Part shown: piece after piece, positions 26,869 to 37,700 of the stretch
Layout of the letters: every line of letters starts with the position of its first letter
How positions within the stretch are numbered: position 1 is the first letter of the stretch
Origin: an uncultured Lachnospiraceae bacterium
Lineage (GTDB): Bacteria; Bacillota; Clostridia; Lachnospirales; Lachnospiraceae
Length of the DNA: 64,000 nt
Assembly: GCA_910579395.1 (NCBI GenBank)
Contig: CAJTUC010000001.1
Span: 186,001-250,000 of the forward strand
Direction: 5' to 3'
Notes under the pieces: generated by a model
What the model saw: the letters and a program-made list of their open reading frames with translations, nothing else
Database searches by the model: none
What the model was told of the DNA's origin: nothing
Position numbers and translations under genes: made by a program

Positions 26869-29433
26869 ATGAACGTAGTACAGAAAGTTTTTGGAACGCA
26901 CAGCGAAAGAGAGATTAAGCGTATCGAAGGCCAGGTAAACCGAATCGAATCTCTCCGGGATTCCATGATGGCGCTTGATGATGAGCAGTTAAGGGACAAG
27001 ACCGGAGAATTTAAGAAAAGGCTGCAGGAAGGCGAGACGTTGGACGACCTGCTTCCGGAAGCGTATGCGGTAGTCAGAGAAGCGGCAAGGCGTGTCCTGA
27101 AAACGGAGCATTACCGGGTACAGCTGATTGGCGGCGTTATCCTTCATCAGGGCCGTATCGCGGAGATGAAGACCGGCGAAGGTAAAACGCAGACCTGCCT
27201 TTTGCCGGCTTATCTGAATGCGCTGGAAGGAAAAGGCGTGCACGTTGTTACCGTCAATGATTATCTGGCCAAACGTGATGCTGAATGGATGGGACAGGTT
27301 CATGAATTTCTTGGCCTGAAAGTCGGCGTTGTTTTGAACAGCATGAAATCTGATGAGCGAAGAGAAGCTTATAGATGCGATATCACATATGTGACGAATA
27401 ATGAGCTTGGTTTCGATTATCTGCGCGATAACATGGTTATTTATAAAGAGCAGCTTGTTTTGAGGGATCTGCACTATGCAATCATCGATGAGGTCGATTC
27501 CGTCCTGATTGATGAAGCGCGGACACCGCTTATCATTTCAGGACAGAGCGGAAAATCCACGAAACTGTATGAAGCATGCGATATTCTTGCCAGACAGCTT
27601 ACCCGTGGTGAGGATATGGAAGCGCTGTCCAAGATGGATGCCATCATGGGTGTTGAAAGGGAAGAGACTGGGGACTTTATCGTTAATGAGAAAGATAAAG
27701 TGGTCAATCTGACCGCACAGGGCGTTTCCAAGGTAGAGCGCTTCTTCCAGATAGAGAATCTGGCGGATCCGGAGAATCTCGAGATACAGCATAATATTAT
27801 TCTGGCGCTGCGTGCGCACAATCTGATGTTCCGCGACCAGGATTATGTGGTAAAAGACGAGCAGGTCCTGATTGTAGACGAGTTTACCGGCCGTATCATG
27901 CCGGGGCGGCGTTATTCGGATGGTCTGCATCAGGCAATCGAGGCGAAAGAACACGTTAAGGTCAAAAGAGAGAGCAAGACGTTAGCGACAATCACTTTCC
28001 AGAACTTTTTTAATAAATTTGAGAAAAAAGCGGGCATGACAGGTACCGCATTGACGGAAGAAAAAGAGTTCCGTGATATTTACGGCATGGACGTTGTGGA
28101 GATTCCGACAAATAAACCGATTGCCAGAATCGACAGACAGGATGCGGTATATAAGACGAGAAGAGAAAAACTGAATGCGATTCTGGATTCTATCGTGGAA
28201 GCGCACAGCAAAGGGCAGCCCGTGCTGGTCGGTACGATCACGATCGAAGCTTCGGAAGAACTGAGCGCCCTTTTGAAGAAAAGAGGCGTTGAGCATAAAG
28301 TTCTGAATGCCAAATTTCATGAGCTGGAAGCGGAAATCGTAGCGGATGCCGGTATTCACGGCGCTGTTACAATTGCGACCAATATGGCGGGACGTGGTAC
28401 GGATATTAAATTGGATGAAGAGGCGAAGGCGGCAGGCGGTCTGAAGATCATCGGTACGGAGCGGCATGAGTCGAGGCGTATCGACAATCAGCTGCGCGGC
28501 CGTTCCGGCAGACAGGGCGACACCGGTGAATCCAAGTTCTATATTTCGCTGGAAGACGATCTGATGCGGCTTTTCGGTTCCGAAAGAATGATCAGCATGT
28601 TCAATGCACTGGGCATTCCGGAAGGACAGGAAATCGAGCACAAAGCCCTGACAAAGGCAATCGAGACTGCACAAAAGAAGATTGAGAGCAATAACTTTGG
28701 CATCAGAAAGAATCTGCTGGAATACGATCAGGTCATGAACGAACAGCGTGAGATCATCTATGAGGAAAGAAGACGGGTTCTGAATGGGGAAAGCATGCGG
28801 GATGCCATCTATAAGATGATTACCGATATCGTGGAAAATTGTATCGACATCTGTATCGGCGATGACAACGATTTCGAAGAATGGGATTTCAACGAATTGA
28901 ACACGCTTCTCCTTCCGACAATTCCGTTACAGCCGATTACGGCAGAGCGGGTGCTAAAGCCTAAGAAGAACAGCTTGAAACAGCAGTTAAAAGAAGAAGC
29001 GGTCAAACTATATGAGAGCAAAGAGGCGGAATTCCCTGAACCGGAAGCAATTCGAGAAATTGAGCGTGTCATTTTATTAAAAGTCATCGATAGGAAATGG
29101 ATGGATCACATCGATGATATGGACCAGCTCCGTCAGGGTGTCGGCTTACAGGCATACGGACAGAGAGACCCGCTCGTAGAATATAAACTGAACGGATATG
29201 AGATGTTCGACGATATGACGCAGAACATCAAGGAAGAGACTGTGCGCCTGCTGTTCCATGTGCGCATCGAACAAAAAGTAGAGCGCGAGCAGGTGGCGAA
29301 AGTGACCGGAACGAACAAAGATGATTCCGTACCCAAAGGGCCGGTGAAGCGTATGGAAGCGAAAGTGTATCCGAATGACCCGTGTCCGTGCGGCTCCGGG
29401 AAAAAGTATAAGCAGTGCTGCGGAAGGAAGTAA
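26869..29433 (+). CDS. secA: preprotein translocase ATPase SecA
   Basis: The 854-residue motor drives protein export through SecYEG. Walker A is MKTGEGKT near residue 100, the DEAD-type motif is [21 protein letters not shown] near 205, and the second motor domain has [15 protein letters not shown] and [30 protein letters not shown]. The C-terminus ends with an intact zinc-binding SEC-C motif, [18 protein letters not shown]. The start at 26869 lies five bases after GGGAG; the frame is open from 26812 but that stretch overlaps the promoter. Confidence 0.98.
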   Translation: MNVVQKVFGTHSEREIKRIEGQVNRIESLRDSMMALDDEQLRDKTGEFKKRLQEGETLDDLLPEAYAVVREAARRVLKTEHYRVQLIGGVILHQGRIAEMKTGEGKTQTCLLPAYLNALEGKGVHVVTVNDYLAKRDAEWMGQVHEFLGLKVGVVLNSMKSDERREAYRCDITYVTNNELGFDYLRDNMVIYKEQLVLRDLHYAIIDEVDSVLIDEARTPLIISGQSGKSTKLYEACDILARQLTRGEDMEALSKMDAIMGVEREETGDFIVNEKDKVVNLTAQGVSKVERFFQIENLADPENLEIQHNIILALRAHNLMFRDQDYVVKDEQVLIVDEFTGRIMPGRRYSDGLHQAIEAKEHVKVKRESKTLATITFQNFFNKFEKKAGMTGTALTEEKEFRDIYGMDVVEIPTNKPIARIDRQDAVYKTRREKLNAILDSIVEAHSKGQPVLVGTITIEASEELSALLKKRGVEHKVLNAKFHELEAEIVADAGIHGAVTIATNMAGRGTDIKLDEEAKAAGGLKIIGTERHESRRIDNQLRGRSGRQGDTGESKFYISLEDDLMRLFGSERMISMFNALGIPEGQEIEHKALTKAIETAQKKIESNNFGIRKNLLEYDQVMNEQREIIYEERRRVLNGESMRDAIYKMITDIVENCIDICIGDDNDFEEWDFNELNTLLLPTIPLQPITAERVLKPKKNSLKQQLKEEAVKLYESKEAEFPEPEAIREIERVILLKVIDRKWMDHIDDMDQLRQGVGLQAYGQRDPLVEYKLNGYEMFDDMTQNIKEETVRLLFHVRIEQKVEREQVAKVTGTNKDDSVPKGPVKRMEAKVYPNDPCPCGSGKKYKQCCGRK

Positions 29434-29436
29434 ATA

Positions 29437-29516
29437 GGGTAAAAAGATTTTCTAAGACGGCAGAGGACCCACCAAAGAAAATCTATGTTTTGCCTGAAAG
29501 AATCGCCGTTAAGACG
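29437..29516. repeat. Q-family multi-hairpin element, copy Q2 (degraded)
   Basis: It has the pair AGATTTTCT...AGAAAATCT and then a hairpin built on AAGAATCGCCGT/ACGGTTCTT. The middle GGA-loop hairpin of other copies is not clear. It begins four bases after the secA stop. Confidence 0.5.
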
Positions 29517-29588
29517 GTTCTTACGGTGGATACGAAGTAAAAGAAACTATAAATGAGTAAATTATGATTATGAAAGAAGGTGACGTTA

Positions 29589-30699
29589 TTGGTTGAGTTA
29601 GATAATATGAAGTTCGAGCTTCAGGGTTATGAAAGTCCATTAGCGGAAGTGAGGGATTCACTTTGACTTAGCGAATAAGGAGAAGCGGATCGAAGAACTG
29701 GAAATGGAAATGCAGGAACCCGGTTTCTGGGATGACCCGGAGAAGTCCAACCAGAAGATGCGGGAAGCCAAGAACCTGAAAGATATCGTAGAGACGGTCA
29801 GGGGACTGGAAAGTCAGTATGAGGATATCATGACGCTGATTGAGATGGGGTATGAGGACAATGACCCTGCGATCATTCCGGATATCAGCGAAGAACTGGA
29901 AACGTTCAAGAAAACTTTTGAGGAAATCAGAGTGAGCACGCTGCTTTCCGGCGAGTATGACAGAAATAACGCTATCCTGCGGCTGAATGCCGGAGCCGGC
30001 GGAACGGAAAGCTGCGACTGGTGCAGCATGCTGTACCGGATGTATACAAGATGGGCGGAGCGGAAAGGATTTTCTCTGGAAGTGATTGATTTTCTGGATG
30101 GTGATGAAGCGGGAATCAAGTCTGTTACGTTCCAGATTAACGGTGAAAATGCTTACGGCTACCTGAAATCCGAAAAAGGGGTGCACAGGCTTGTGCGGAT
30201 TTCGCCTTTTAACGCGCAGGGAAAGCGGCAGACCTCTTTTGTATCGTTGGATGTTATGCCGGACATTGAAGAAGATGTTGATGTGGAGATTCGGGATGAA
30301 GATATTCGGGTAGACACTTACCGAAGCAGCGGTGCCGGCGGACAGCATATCAATAAGACCTCCTCGGCAATCCGGATTACCCATTTTCCGACGGGAATCG
30401 TCGTGACCTGTCAGAATGAACGGAGCCAGCATATGAACAAAGATAAGGCGATGCAGATGCTGAAAGCCAAACTCTATATGCTGAAGCAGGAAGAAAATGC
30501 GGAAAAGCTTTCGGATATCCGGGGCGATGTGAAAGAAATCGGCTGGGGGAACCAAATTCGTTCCTATGTCATGCAGCCTTATACGATGGTAAAAGACCAC
30601 AGAACGAATGAAGAGTCGGGAAATGTGGATGCGGTCATGGACGGGGGATTAGACCCGTTCATCAATGCTTATCTGAAATGGAAAAGCGTCGGAAATTAA
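29589..30699 (+). CDS. prfB: peptide chain release factor 2, with programmed +1 frameshift
   Basis: RF2 recognises UGA and UAA stops. Translation starts at TTG 29589 (MVELDNMKFELQ...), seven bases after GAAGGTG, and meets CTT TGA at 29661-29666. After a +1 shift the downstream frame reads DLANKEKRIEELEME... to 30699, giving about 369 residues. The RF2 anticodon-like motif is SPF in RISPFNAQGKRQ and the catalytic loop is GAGGQHINKTSSA. The frameshift is autoregulatory: scarce RF2 slows termination at the UGA and favours the shift. Without it the visible open frame would begin only at 29704. The 3' end overlaps the convergent DUF975 gene by four bases. Confidence 0.95.
29652..29667 (+). promoter_or_regulatory. 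prfB programmed frameshift site
   Basis: AGGGATTCACTTTGAC contains the slippery CTT, the in-frame UGA and the following C, as in the classic site. The upstream Shine-Dalgarno-like element is AGGGA rather than AGGGGG, aligned at the usual distance. Confidence 0.9.
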
Positions 30700-30715
30700 A
30701 TTTCCGACGCTTTTT
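30682..30715. terminator. bidirectional terminator overlapping both gene ends
   Basis: A 15-bp stem AAAGCGTCGGAAATT/AATTTCCGACGCTTT is followed by TTTTT on the plus strand and preceded by AAAA. It includes the last codons and stops of prfB and the DUF975 gene. Confidence 0.85.
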
Positions 30716-31454
30716 GGTGTTCGCCTTGCGGCGCATGTTGTCTGTTCTGTATTAAATCCAGGAAAAATTCTGAGCAGGATGTATTGATATAGGGAGCCAG
30801 CCAGAGATAAGCGATGCCGCAGGACAATGTGCCAAGGAGCAACAGTGGGAGAAAGCCTGCTAACATATAAAAAAGCCTTCCTTTGCTTCCTTTCATCAGT
30901 TTCCGGCTCATGGATAACAGTTCTTTTACCGAATAGTTCGGGAAATCGTGAAGCAGGAAAAAGACCTGCGAATAAATCAGCGAAATCATAACGAACGCAA
31001 CGCCGTATAAAACAAAGAATATGGAATAAAGCAGCGTCAGTACGGCATTCTGTGGATTACGGTTCAGCAGAAAAGAAAAAACTGTCATGGGCAGCATAGC
31101 CAGATAAACCAATGAAGAACGATATAACTGGATGAAGATCGCTTTGTTCGGATACAGCTTGAATCCATAGAAAACATCGCTGATCATCACGGGCCGGCCG
31201 CAGGCAATTTTCAAGTATAGATAACATGTACCCGACGTAAATACCCCGGTCAGAACAGAGATGACAAAGGAAATCAGAAAATTCAAAATGACGCCGTACA
31301 CGGTCGAAACATCCAGGAACATCGTACAAAAAAGATTCAGGAAACCGGTGATCATGCCAATCAGAACGCTGGCGCCGATCGCTGTTCCATAGTTGCCGAA
31401 CATATGCTCTTTGGCAAGCGCTTTTAAGTCTGCTGAAGATTTATAATTGTTCAT
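30696..31454 (-). CDS. DUF975 family integral membrane protein
   Basis: The 252-residue protein has about six hydrophobic segments and the DUF975 N-terminus SSADLKALAKEHMFGNYGTAIGASVL. Further signs are SDVFYGFKLYPNKAIF and LHDFPNYSVKELLSMSRKLMKGSKGRLFYM. Function is unknown. It follows the metalloprotease-like gene by about 20 bp and is probably the last gene of a three-gene leftward operon starting at 32936. Confidence 0.85.
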   Translation of the reverse strand: MNNYKSSADLKALAKEHMFGNYGTAIGASVLIGMITGFLNLFCTMFLDVSTVYGVILNFLISFVISVLTGVFTSGTCYLYLKIACGRPVMISDVFYGFKLYPNKAIFIQLYRSSLVYLAMLPMTVFSFLLNRNPQNAVLTLLYSIFFVLYGVAFVMISLIYSQVFFLLHDFPNYSVKELLSMSRKLMKGSKGRLFYMLAGFLPLLLLGTLSCGIAYLWLAPYINTSCSEFFLDLIQNRQHAPQGEHQKASEI

Positions 31455-31474
31455 AGGTAAACTCCAATCCCTCC

Positions 31475-32008
31475 TTAACAGGCAAGGTCAACATTCATTC
31501 CGAGATACTTGTTGGCTGCATCCGAGGATTTCATTTCTTTCTGATAAGGATTTTCTTCATTAAAATATTTAATCTGTGTGGCAGTCGTACCGCCCGATAC
31601 ATAAGTGCGTCCGCATTCCGGGCAGACTGCGGTGTGAATGGCAACGTTACAGGACATAACTTTGCCGTTGTTCTGTGCTGCTTCCTTATAAGCATTGGAA
31701 ACATGCTCCTGCTCATGGCTTCTGACCCTGGAAGCCGCAGCATTCGGCGAAATATGGGCCGCCGATTTAAAGGATACCATTTCGTCTGAGCCATCCTGAT
31801 ATTTTCGGTTCTTACAGGTCTCGCATTCTGCGGGTGAGGATTCGCGTCCGGCCTGCTTTTCGGTGGATTCACCGGGATTGCGGATGGTCTGAGCGGCAGT
31901 ATCCCCTTCCGGCATCATTTGTACGCTGCCGGCATAGCCTTCATAGGCAGCGCCTGTCTGGAATGAATAAGCAGTGGGCTGGGTAAAGGTATTGATTCCG
32001 TTCAACAT
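31475..32008 (-). CDS. putative zinc metalloprotease, SprA-related family
   Basis: The 177-residue protein contains SRVRSHEQEHVSNAYKEA near residues 93-110; HEQEH fits a HExxH zinc site. CETCKNRKYQDGSDEMVSFKSAAHISP and later CPECGRTYVSGG provide CxxC pairs that may bind metal. The arrangement resembles the SprA-related/putative metalloprotease family known from Firmicutes flagellar or cell-surface contexts. No signal peptide is evident. The family call is from motif memory only. Confidence 0.6.
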   Translation of the reverse strand: MLNGINTFTQPTAYSFQTGAAYEGYAGSVQMMPEGDTAAQTIRNPGESTEKQAGRESSPAECETCKNRKYQDGSDEMVSFKSAAHISPNAAASRVRSHEQEHVSNAYKEAAQNNGKVMSCNVAIHTAVCPECGRTYVSGGTTATQIKYFNEENPYQKEMKSSDAANKYLGMNVDLAC

Positions 32009-32027
32009 ATAGATAACTCCTTTCCAA

Positions 32028-32936
32028 TCAGTCGCGATAATCGTTATTTTCCATCCTGTCTTCCATCATATCATCAAAAGGCTCGCCATAGATTCTTTCC
32101 CATTGGCGGTTGAATTCCTCTCTTCCTTCCGGGTTTGTAAAAACATATACCAGGCTGGAAGCGAGTATGATTGCATTTATGATCAGGCCGATTGCGGCGC
32201 ATATAATCCCGGTCCGGGCCTGAGAAAATAATTTATTGCGGCGGCCTTTGGAGAGCAGCGCCAGTATGACTGCAACGCTTCCCAGTACAAAAGCCGGATA
32301 GACCGTAAAAGTAAAACAGAAAATGATGGAAAGGATTCCGCATATCATAGCGGCCTTAGCTAAATTGCTGCCCGGTTCCGCGGCAGGAATCTGATAAGCA
32401 TTCCGGCCATAATATGGATATTGATTGTTGTATCCGTTATTTGGATTATAATTATTCGAATTATAATTGTTGGTATTCGAATGATAACTGCCCTGATAGC
32501 CGTTGGCGTTCGGATACTGATTCCCGTAGGGTGTATTGTTACGGTAGGAGTTTCCGTTTTGAGCGGGCACATTGGCATTCTTGTTATTTTCATAAGGCTG
32601 CTGTGGAGCCGGGTATGGCGTACCGTTTCCGTACGGCGGCATGCTCTGATAGGGAGCACCGTTGCTGCCATAGGGCTGCGTGCTCTGATAAGGAGTGCCG
32701 TTGTTGTTTCCGTATGGCTGCCTATTTTGATAAGTGGAGCCGTTGTTGTTCTCATATGGCTGCCCATTCTGATAAGTGGAGCCGCTGTTGTTCTCGTACG
32801 GCTGTTCATTCTGAAGAAGGGGGCCGGAGTTGTTTTCATAAGACGGCTCGTTTTGCTCAGACGGAGCGTTTTTATTTTCAACGGATTGTACGTTGTCTGT
32901 GGAAACTTCCGTTTGCCTGTTTTCCTGAAAGTCCAT
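32028..32936 (-). CDS. repeat-rich DUF4190-like membrane protein
   Basis: The 302-residue protein has about 170 residues of low complexity built on repeats such as QPYENNNGSTYQN, rich in N, Y, Q, P and G. Two transmembrane segments follow near 195-225 and 240-265 (AAMICGILSIIFCFTFTVYPAFVLGSVAVILALL, ICAAIGLIINAIILASSLVYVF) with a short acidic tail. The membrane part resembles DUF4190. The repeat part is encoded by imperfect DNA repeats at about 32690-32830, which could change copy number. Function unknown. GGAGGAA precedes the start. Confidence 0.7.
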   Translation of the reverse strand: MDFQENRQTEVSTDNVQSVENKNAPSEQNEPSYENNSGPLLQNEQPYENNSGSTYQNGQPYENNNGSTYQNRQPYGNNNGTPYQSTQPYGSNGAPYQSMPPYGNGTPYPAPQQPYENNKNANVPAQNGNSYRNNTPYGNQYPNANGYQGSYHSNTNNYNSNNYNPNNGYNNQYPYYGRNAYQIPAAEPGSNLAKAAMICGILSIIFCFTFTVYPAFVLGSVAVILALLSKGRRNKLFSQARTGIICAAIGLIINAIILASSLVYVFTNPEGREEFNRQWERIYGEPFDDMMEDRMENNDYRD

Positions 32937-33060
32937 GGGTATTCCTCCTGATATATAAAGGTTATTATAGCACAGATAGATAAAAAATAACAGATAAATA
33001 AGAAGTTTATGTAAAAAATATAGGCACCGGCCGATGGCCGTACTGTAATGAAAATTTGTC

Positions 33061-33113
33061 TTGACGCGTCACAGTCGTTGTATTACTATATATTTAGTAA
33101 TACTAAATATATA
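33061..33113 (+). promoter_or_regulatory. promoter with 27-bp palindromic operator (PadR type)
   Basis: TTGACG (33061-33066), a 17-bp spacer and TACTAT (33084-33089) form a promoter. Its -10 runs into a perfect 27-bp palindrome at 33087-33113 with arms TATATATTTAGTA around a central A. This placement suits repression by the downstream PadR protein. The remaining 32937-33060 sequence shows nothing distinct. Confidence 0.7.
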
Positions 33114-33214
33114 ATGAGATTGAAACATACAATAATTTTTTATTAGATTTGTGTGCCTGATGAAAATGAATTCTGATCACAGCGATAAATCGAGGTATGA
33201 AGCAAGGGGAGAAT

Positions 33215-33592
33215 ATGTGGTTTTGGTGGTTTATATTTATTTGTGATATGCTTATTCCAATGCTTATGGTCATTGTCGGTAACAGGATGAGGAAACAGGC
33301 TCCTGAAAAAATCAATGAAATAGTCGGCTATCGTACTGCGCGTTCTATGAAAAATATGGACACATGGAAGTTTGCACATGATCATTGTGGCCGCTTATGG
33401 TGGAAAATCGGCTGGAGCATGTTGATACCGTCATTTGTTGTTCATATTCCCCTTTACCGTAGCTCAGAGAATATGATTGGATTGGCCGCAGCAGTTTTAT
33501 GCACAATACAATGTGTGATTTTGATATTATCTGTTTTTCTGACAGAAAAAGCTTTAAAAAGAACATTTACAGAAGACGGAATGCGAAAATAA
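33215..33592 (+). CDS. SdpI family membrane protein
   Basis: The 125-residue protein has three transmembrane segments (about residues 1-20, 65-85 and 90-110). INEIVGYRTARSMKNMDTWKFAHDHCG is the SdpI/YhfL hallmark (NxxxGYRTxxSMKNxxTW). Bacillus SdpI gives immunity to the SdpC toxin and signals through SdpR. Here it may similarly protect the membrane or act as a sensor. Start choice is uncertain: ATG 33215 follows GGGGAG by three bases, while ATG 33197 follows GAGGT directly. It appears to lead the operon with PadR and HAAS genes. Confidence 0.8.
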   Translation: MWFWWFIFICDMLIPMLMVIVGNRMRKQAPEKINEIVGYRTARSMKNMDTWKFAHDHCGRLWWKIGWSMLIPSFVVHIPLYRSSENMIGLAAAVLCTIQCVILILSVFLTEKALKRTFTEDGMRK

Positions 33593-33635
33593 TATTCGAA
33601 CAGAAGCGGTGCTTGAAAGGAGCGTGGCGGCGGAA

Positions 33636-34007
33636 ATGCAGGAAAAGTATGAGCGGCAGATGAAAAAGGGTGTTTTAGATATGCTGGTACTGCGGCTCCT
33701 TTTGGAAGAAAAGAAGTATGGTTATCAGCTGATTGCGGAACTTAGGGAAAAGGGAGGCGATATTTTTGGCTTAAAGGAAGGAACGCTATATCCGATACTT
33801 TATCGATTGGAGGATGATGGGCTGATAGAGAGCAGATGGTCCGAAGCGGAGAACAGACAGCCGCCCAGAAAATATTATCTGATGACGGATAAGGGGCGGA
33901 CGGCGTTTAAAGAGATTCATCGGGTGTGGCGCAGAATTGTGGACAGTGTAGATGGCCTGATGGAGCAGTCATCAGGCATGGCTATGGAAGAAAGGGGCAA
34001 GATATAA
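33636..34007 (+). CDS. PadR family transcriptional regulator
   Basis: The 123-residue protein begins MQEKYERQMKKGVLDMLVLRLLLEEKKYGYQLIAEL and has LKEGTLYPILYRLEDDGLIESRW and PPRKYYLMTDKG, the PadR winged helix. A GTG at 33609 is an alternative start; AAGGAG at 33617 is about 13 bases from ATG 33636. Its stop lies one base before the HAAS gene. It probably represses the operon through the palindrome at 33087. Confidence 0.9.
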   Translation: MQEKYERQMKKGVLDMLVLRLLLEEKKYGYQLIAELREKGGDIFGLKEGTLYPILYRLEDDGLIESRWSEAENRQPPRKYYLMTDKGRTAFKEIHRVWRRIVDSVDGLMEQSSGMAMEERGKI

Positions 34008-34008
34008 A

Positions 34009-34656
34009 ATGGAAGCGGAAAAATATGTGAATAGCATTGTCAAAAAAATAAAATGCACAAATGCGAGGAAGAAAGAGATTAAAACGCAGCTGTTGTCGGA
34101 TATTGCCATGCGTCACGAATCCGGAGAGTCCGTGGAAGAAATCATGGAGAGCATGGGGGCGGCCGAAGAGATTGCGGAGGCCTTTGAGCAGAATCTTTCA
34201 AAAGCGGATAAAAAAGCATATAAAAGGCGGAGGATTTTGATGACTATAGGCAGCATTGTCCTTGTGCTGTTCCTTTTGTGCCGGTATGTGTGGTGGCTCA
34301 TTCCGAAAGCTGCGGATATCGGCGGCGATACCCGGTTCAGCCAGGAAAAAGTTACGATAGAGGTAGAAAAAGTCATCGAACTGTTAGATGAAAATGATTA
34401 TGAGTCCCTTCAGGAGATAGCGGCAGAAGAAATCCGTGCAATGCTGAATCAGGAAACAATCGGCGGCGTAAAAGATGTGATTTCTACAGACTGGGGAGAA
34501 CGGCAGTCGATTGGCAATGTGTATATAGGCGGTGTGAAGCAGAAAGGGAAGCTGCTCATTGTTACGCAGGTGGATGCGGTCTATGAAAATGCCAGCGTCG
34601 TCTATACCATTTCCTTTGATGAAAATATGAAGCTGGCCGGGCTTTATATGCGATAG
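34009..34656 (+). CDS. HAAS-domain membrane protein with DUF3887-like C-terminus
   Basis: The 215-residue protein has an N-terminal HAAS/DUF1700-type helical domain (KYVNSIVKKIKCTNARKKEIKTQLLSDIAM, EIMESMGAAEEIAEAFEQ). One transmembrane segment near 82-95 (ILMTIGSIVLVLFLLCRYVWW) follows. The extracytoplasmic domain (VIELLDENDYESLQEIAAEEIRAML) resembles DUF3887. Such proteins are the regular partners of PadR regulators and may convey a membrane signal. Confidence 0.75.
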   Translation: MEAEKYVNSIVKKIKCTNARKKEIKTQLLSDIAMRHESGESVEEIMESMGAAEEIAEAFEQNLSKADKKAYKRRRILMTIGSIVLVLFLLCRYVWWLIPKAADIGGDTRFSQEKVTIEVEKVIELLDENDYESLQEIAAEEIRAMLNQETIGGVKDVISTDWGERQSIGNVYIGGVKQKGKLLIVTQVDAVYENASVVYTISFDENMKLAGLYMR

Positions 34657-34669
34657 GAGGGAGTCCGTC

Positions 34670-34698
34670 TTACAATATGCCATGGTTTATGATATAAT
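34670..34698 (+). promoter_or_regulatory. promoter of the type I restriction-modification operon
   Basis: TTACAA and TATAAT are separated by exactly 17 bp, 63 bp before the hsdR ATG. GAAAGGTG provides the ribosome-binding site. Confidence 0.65.
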
Positions 34699-34761
34699 AA
34701 AAGATAAATAAACGATGCGGAGCGGTATCTGTTTCTGTAGTTAATCGAAAGGTGTTGCAAT

Positions 34762-37700
34762 ATGAAAGACGAAAGGCAAATCGAAAACGATTTTATTGAA
34801 AAGCTGAAGGAGTTAAAATATACCTATCGTGAAGATATTAAAGATAAAGCAGCTCTTGAAGAAAATTTTAGAAATCACTTTCAAAATCTAAATAGAGTTA
34901 GATTAAGTAATTCCGAATTTCTGAGATTAAAAGAGAGTATTATAACTTCTGATGTATTTGCAGCAGCCCAAAAATTAAGAGAAATCAATACTTTTAAACG
35001 AGATGATGATACTCCATTACAATATACGCTCGTTAATACTGTTGACTGGTGCAAAAATGAATACGAAGTTATCAATCAGCTTCGCATAAATACAGAAAAC
35101 AGTTATCATCGCTATGATGTGATCATTCTTATCAATGGCATTCCTGTTGTTCAAATAGAATTGAAATCGCTTCATGTCACACCGAGAAGAGCAGTGGAAC
35201 AAATAGTGAAATATAAAAACGATCCGGGAAATGGATTTACGAATTCATTACTGTGTTTTATGCAGCTTTTTATTGTCAGCAACGAATGCCATACTTATTA
35301 TTTTGCAAATAATAATAAAGATCATTTTAGCTTTAATGCGGATGAGAGATTTTTACCTGTTTATCAGCTCGCAGATAAAAATAATGAGAAAATTACCCAC
35401 TTGCATGATTTTTCCGAAATTCTATTGCGGAAATGTGCTTTAGGTGAATTGATTAGCAAATATATGGTTTTAGTAGCATGCGAACAAAAAATGATGATAA
35501 TGAGGCCATATCAGATTTATGCTGTAAAGGCCATTATGGATTGTATTGAACAAAATAGAGGAAATGGCTATATATGGCATACGACAGGCAGTGGAAAAAC
35601 GCTTACATCCTTTAAGGCGTCAACATTGCTGAAGGATAATCGAAACATAGCAAAATGTCTGTTTGTTGTTGACAGAAAGGACCTTGATAGACAAACGAGA
35701 GAAGAATTTAATAAATTTCAGGAAGGATGTGTTGAAGAAAACACCAATACTGAAACATTAGTAGAAAGGCTCACTTCTGAAGATTATCGTGACAAGGTAA
35801 TTGTAACAACGATTCAAAAGCTTGGTTTGGCGCTTGATGAAGACAACAAAAGAATTCAGGAAAAGAAAAAAAGAGGAGAGTTAACATACAAAGAGCGTTT
35901 GGCTCCTTTGAAAGATCAGAGAATTGTCATGATTTTTGATGAATGTCATCGTTCACAGTTTGGAGAGAACCATAAAGCTATTAAAAATTTCTTTCCCAAA
36001 GCGCAGCTTTTTGGATTTACAGGGACCCCGATTTTTGAAGAAAACGCAGCATATAAACAAGTTGATGGAACAGTAGGTTCTTACACGACAACAAAAGATA
36101 TTTTTGAAAAAGAGCTTCACGCATATACGATTACACACGCTATCGATGACGAAAATGTTTTGCGTTTCCATATTGATTATTATAAGCCGGAAGAAGGCAG
36201 AAGTACTTCAAAAGAAAATGAAAAGGAAAATAAAAGAGCTGTAGTAAAAACAATTCTTTCAAAACATGATGCAGTGACTGATAATAGGAGATATAACGCT
36301 ATTTTTGCGACAGCCTCTATTAATGATGCCATTGAATATTATGAATTATTTGAAGCAGAACAGCAGAAGCTTGCAGAGGATGAAAATGTAGATTTTAAAC
36401 CAATCAATATTGCCTGTGTATTTTCGCCGCCTGCAGAAGGCAATAAAGATGTTCAACAGATTCAGGAGGATCTTCCACAGGAAAAGGAAGATAACCAAAA
36501 AGAACCTGCGGAAAAGAAACAGAAACTTGTACAAATTATAGGCGATTATAACAGACAGTATGGGACAAACCATAACATCAGTAATTTTGATGGTTACTAT
36601 CAGGATGTACAGCTAAGGATTAAGAATCAAAAATATGCAAATACGGATTATCCCCATACAAATAAAATTGATATCACGATAGTTGTTGATATGTTGTTAA
36701 CAGGTTTTGATTCAAAATATCTGAATACTTTATATGTAGATAAAAATTTGAAGTATCACGGGTTGATACAAGCGTTTTCAAGGACGAACAGAGTTCTTAA
36801 TGATACGAAACCATATGGAAATATTCTTGATTTCAGGAACCAGACGGACGAGGTGGATAATGCCATTGCACTGTTTTCCGGTGAAAGTAACAGCAGACGT
36901 GCAAAGGAAATCTGGCTTGTTGAACCAGCACCAGAAATGATTGTCAAATTGGATAATGCTGTTGATGAACTGAAAAAGTTTATGGAATCTCAAGGCCTTG
37001 AATGTAAACCAGGGGAAGTGAGCAATCTCAGAGGGGATGCGGCAAGGTGCAAATTTATTAACATATTTAAGGAAGTTCAGCGACTGAAAACGCAGCTTGA
37101 ACAGTATACAGAAATAGAAGAAAAAGATGCGGCTAAGATTATGGAATTATTGCCGGAAGATACAATGCGTGCATTTCGTGGAGCATACATGGATATGGCA
37201 CAGAGGCTAAAAGCCGCGCAGGGAAAAGAAATTGAAAATAAGGATTCGGAGGTGGAGCAGCTTGATTTTGAGTTTGTTCTGTTTTCTTCTGCTATTATTG
37301 ATTATGACTACATTATGGCACTTATTTCCCGGTACACGCAGTATGAGCCGAAAAAACAACATATGAGAAAAGAACAGATTATTGGAATGCTTTCTGCAAC
37401 CTCTAATCTGTTTGACGAAAGGGAAGATATTATTGAGTATATTAATTCACTTAAAGTTGGAGAAACTCTGAATGTAGATGCAATCAAAGCAGATTATCAA
37501 AAATTTAGAGAGCGGAAAAATAATAATGAAATCAATGCTCTGGCAATTAAACATGGCATTGTAACTCATGATTTGCAGGGGTTTGTTCAGGGAATAACGG
37601 AACGAATGATTTTTGATGGAGAAAAACTGAGCGATTTGCTTGCACCACTTAATCTTGGCTGGAGAGATAGAACCCAAAAAGAATTGGAATTGATGGAAGA

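Noticed and set aside
29668..30600. 310-codon minus-strand ORF
   Set aside because: Antisense shadow of prfB.
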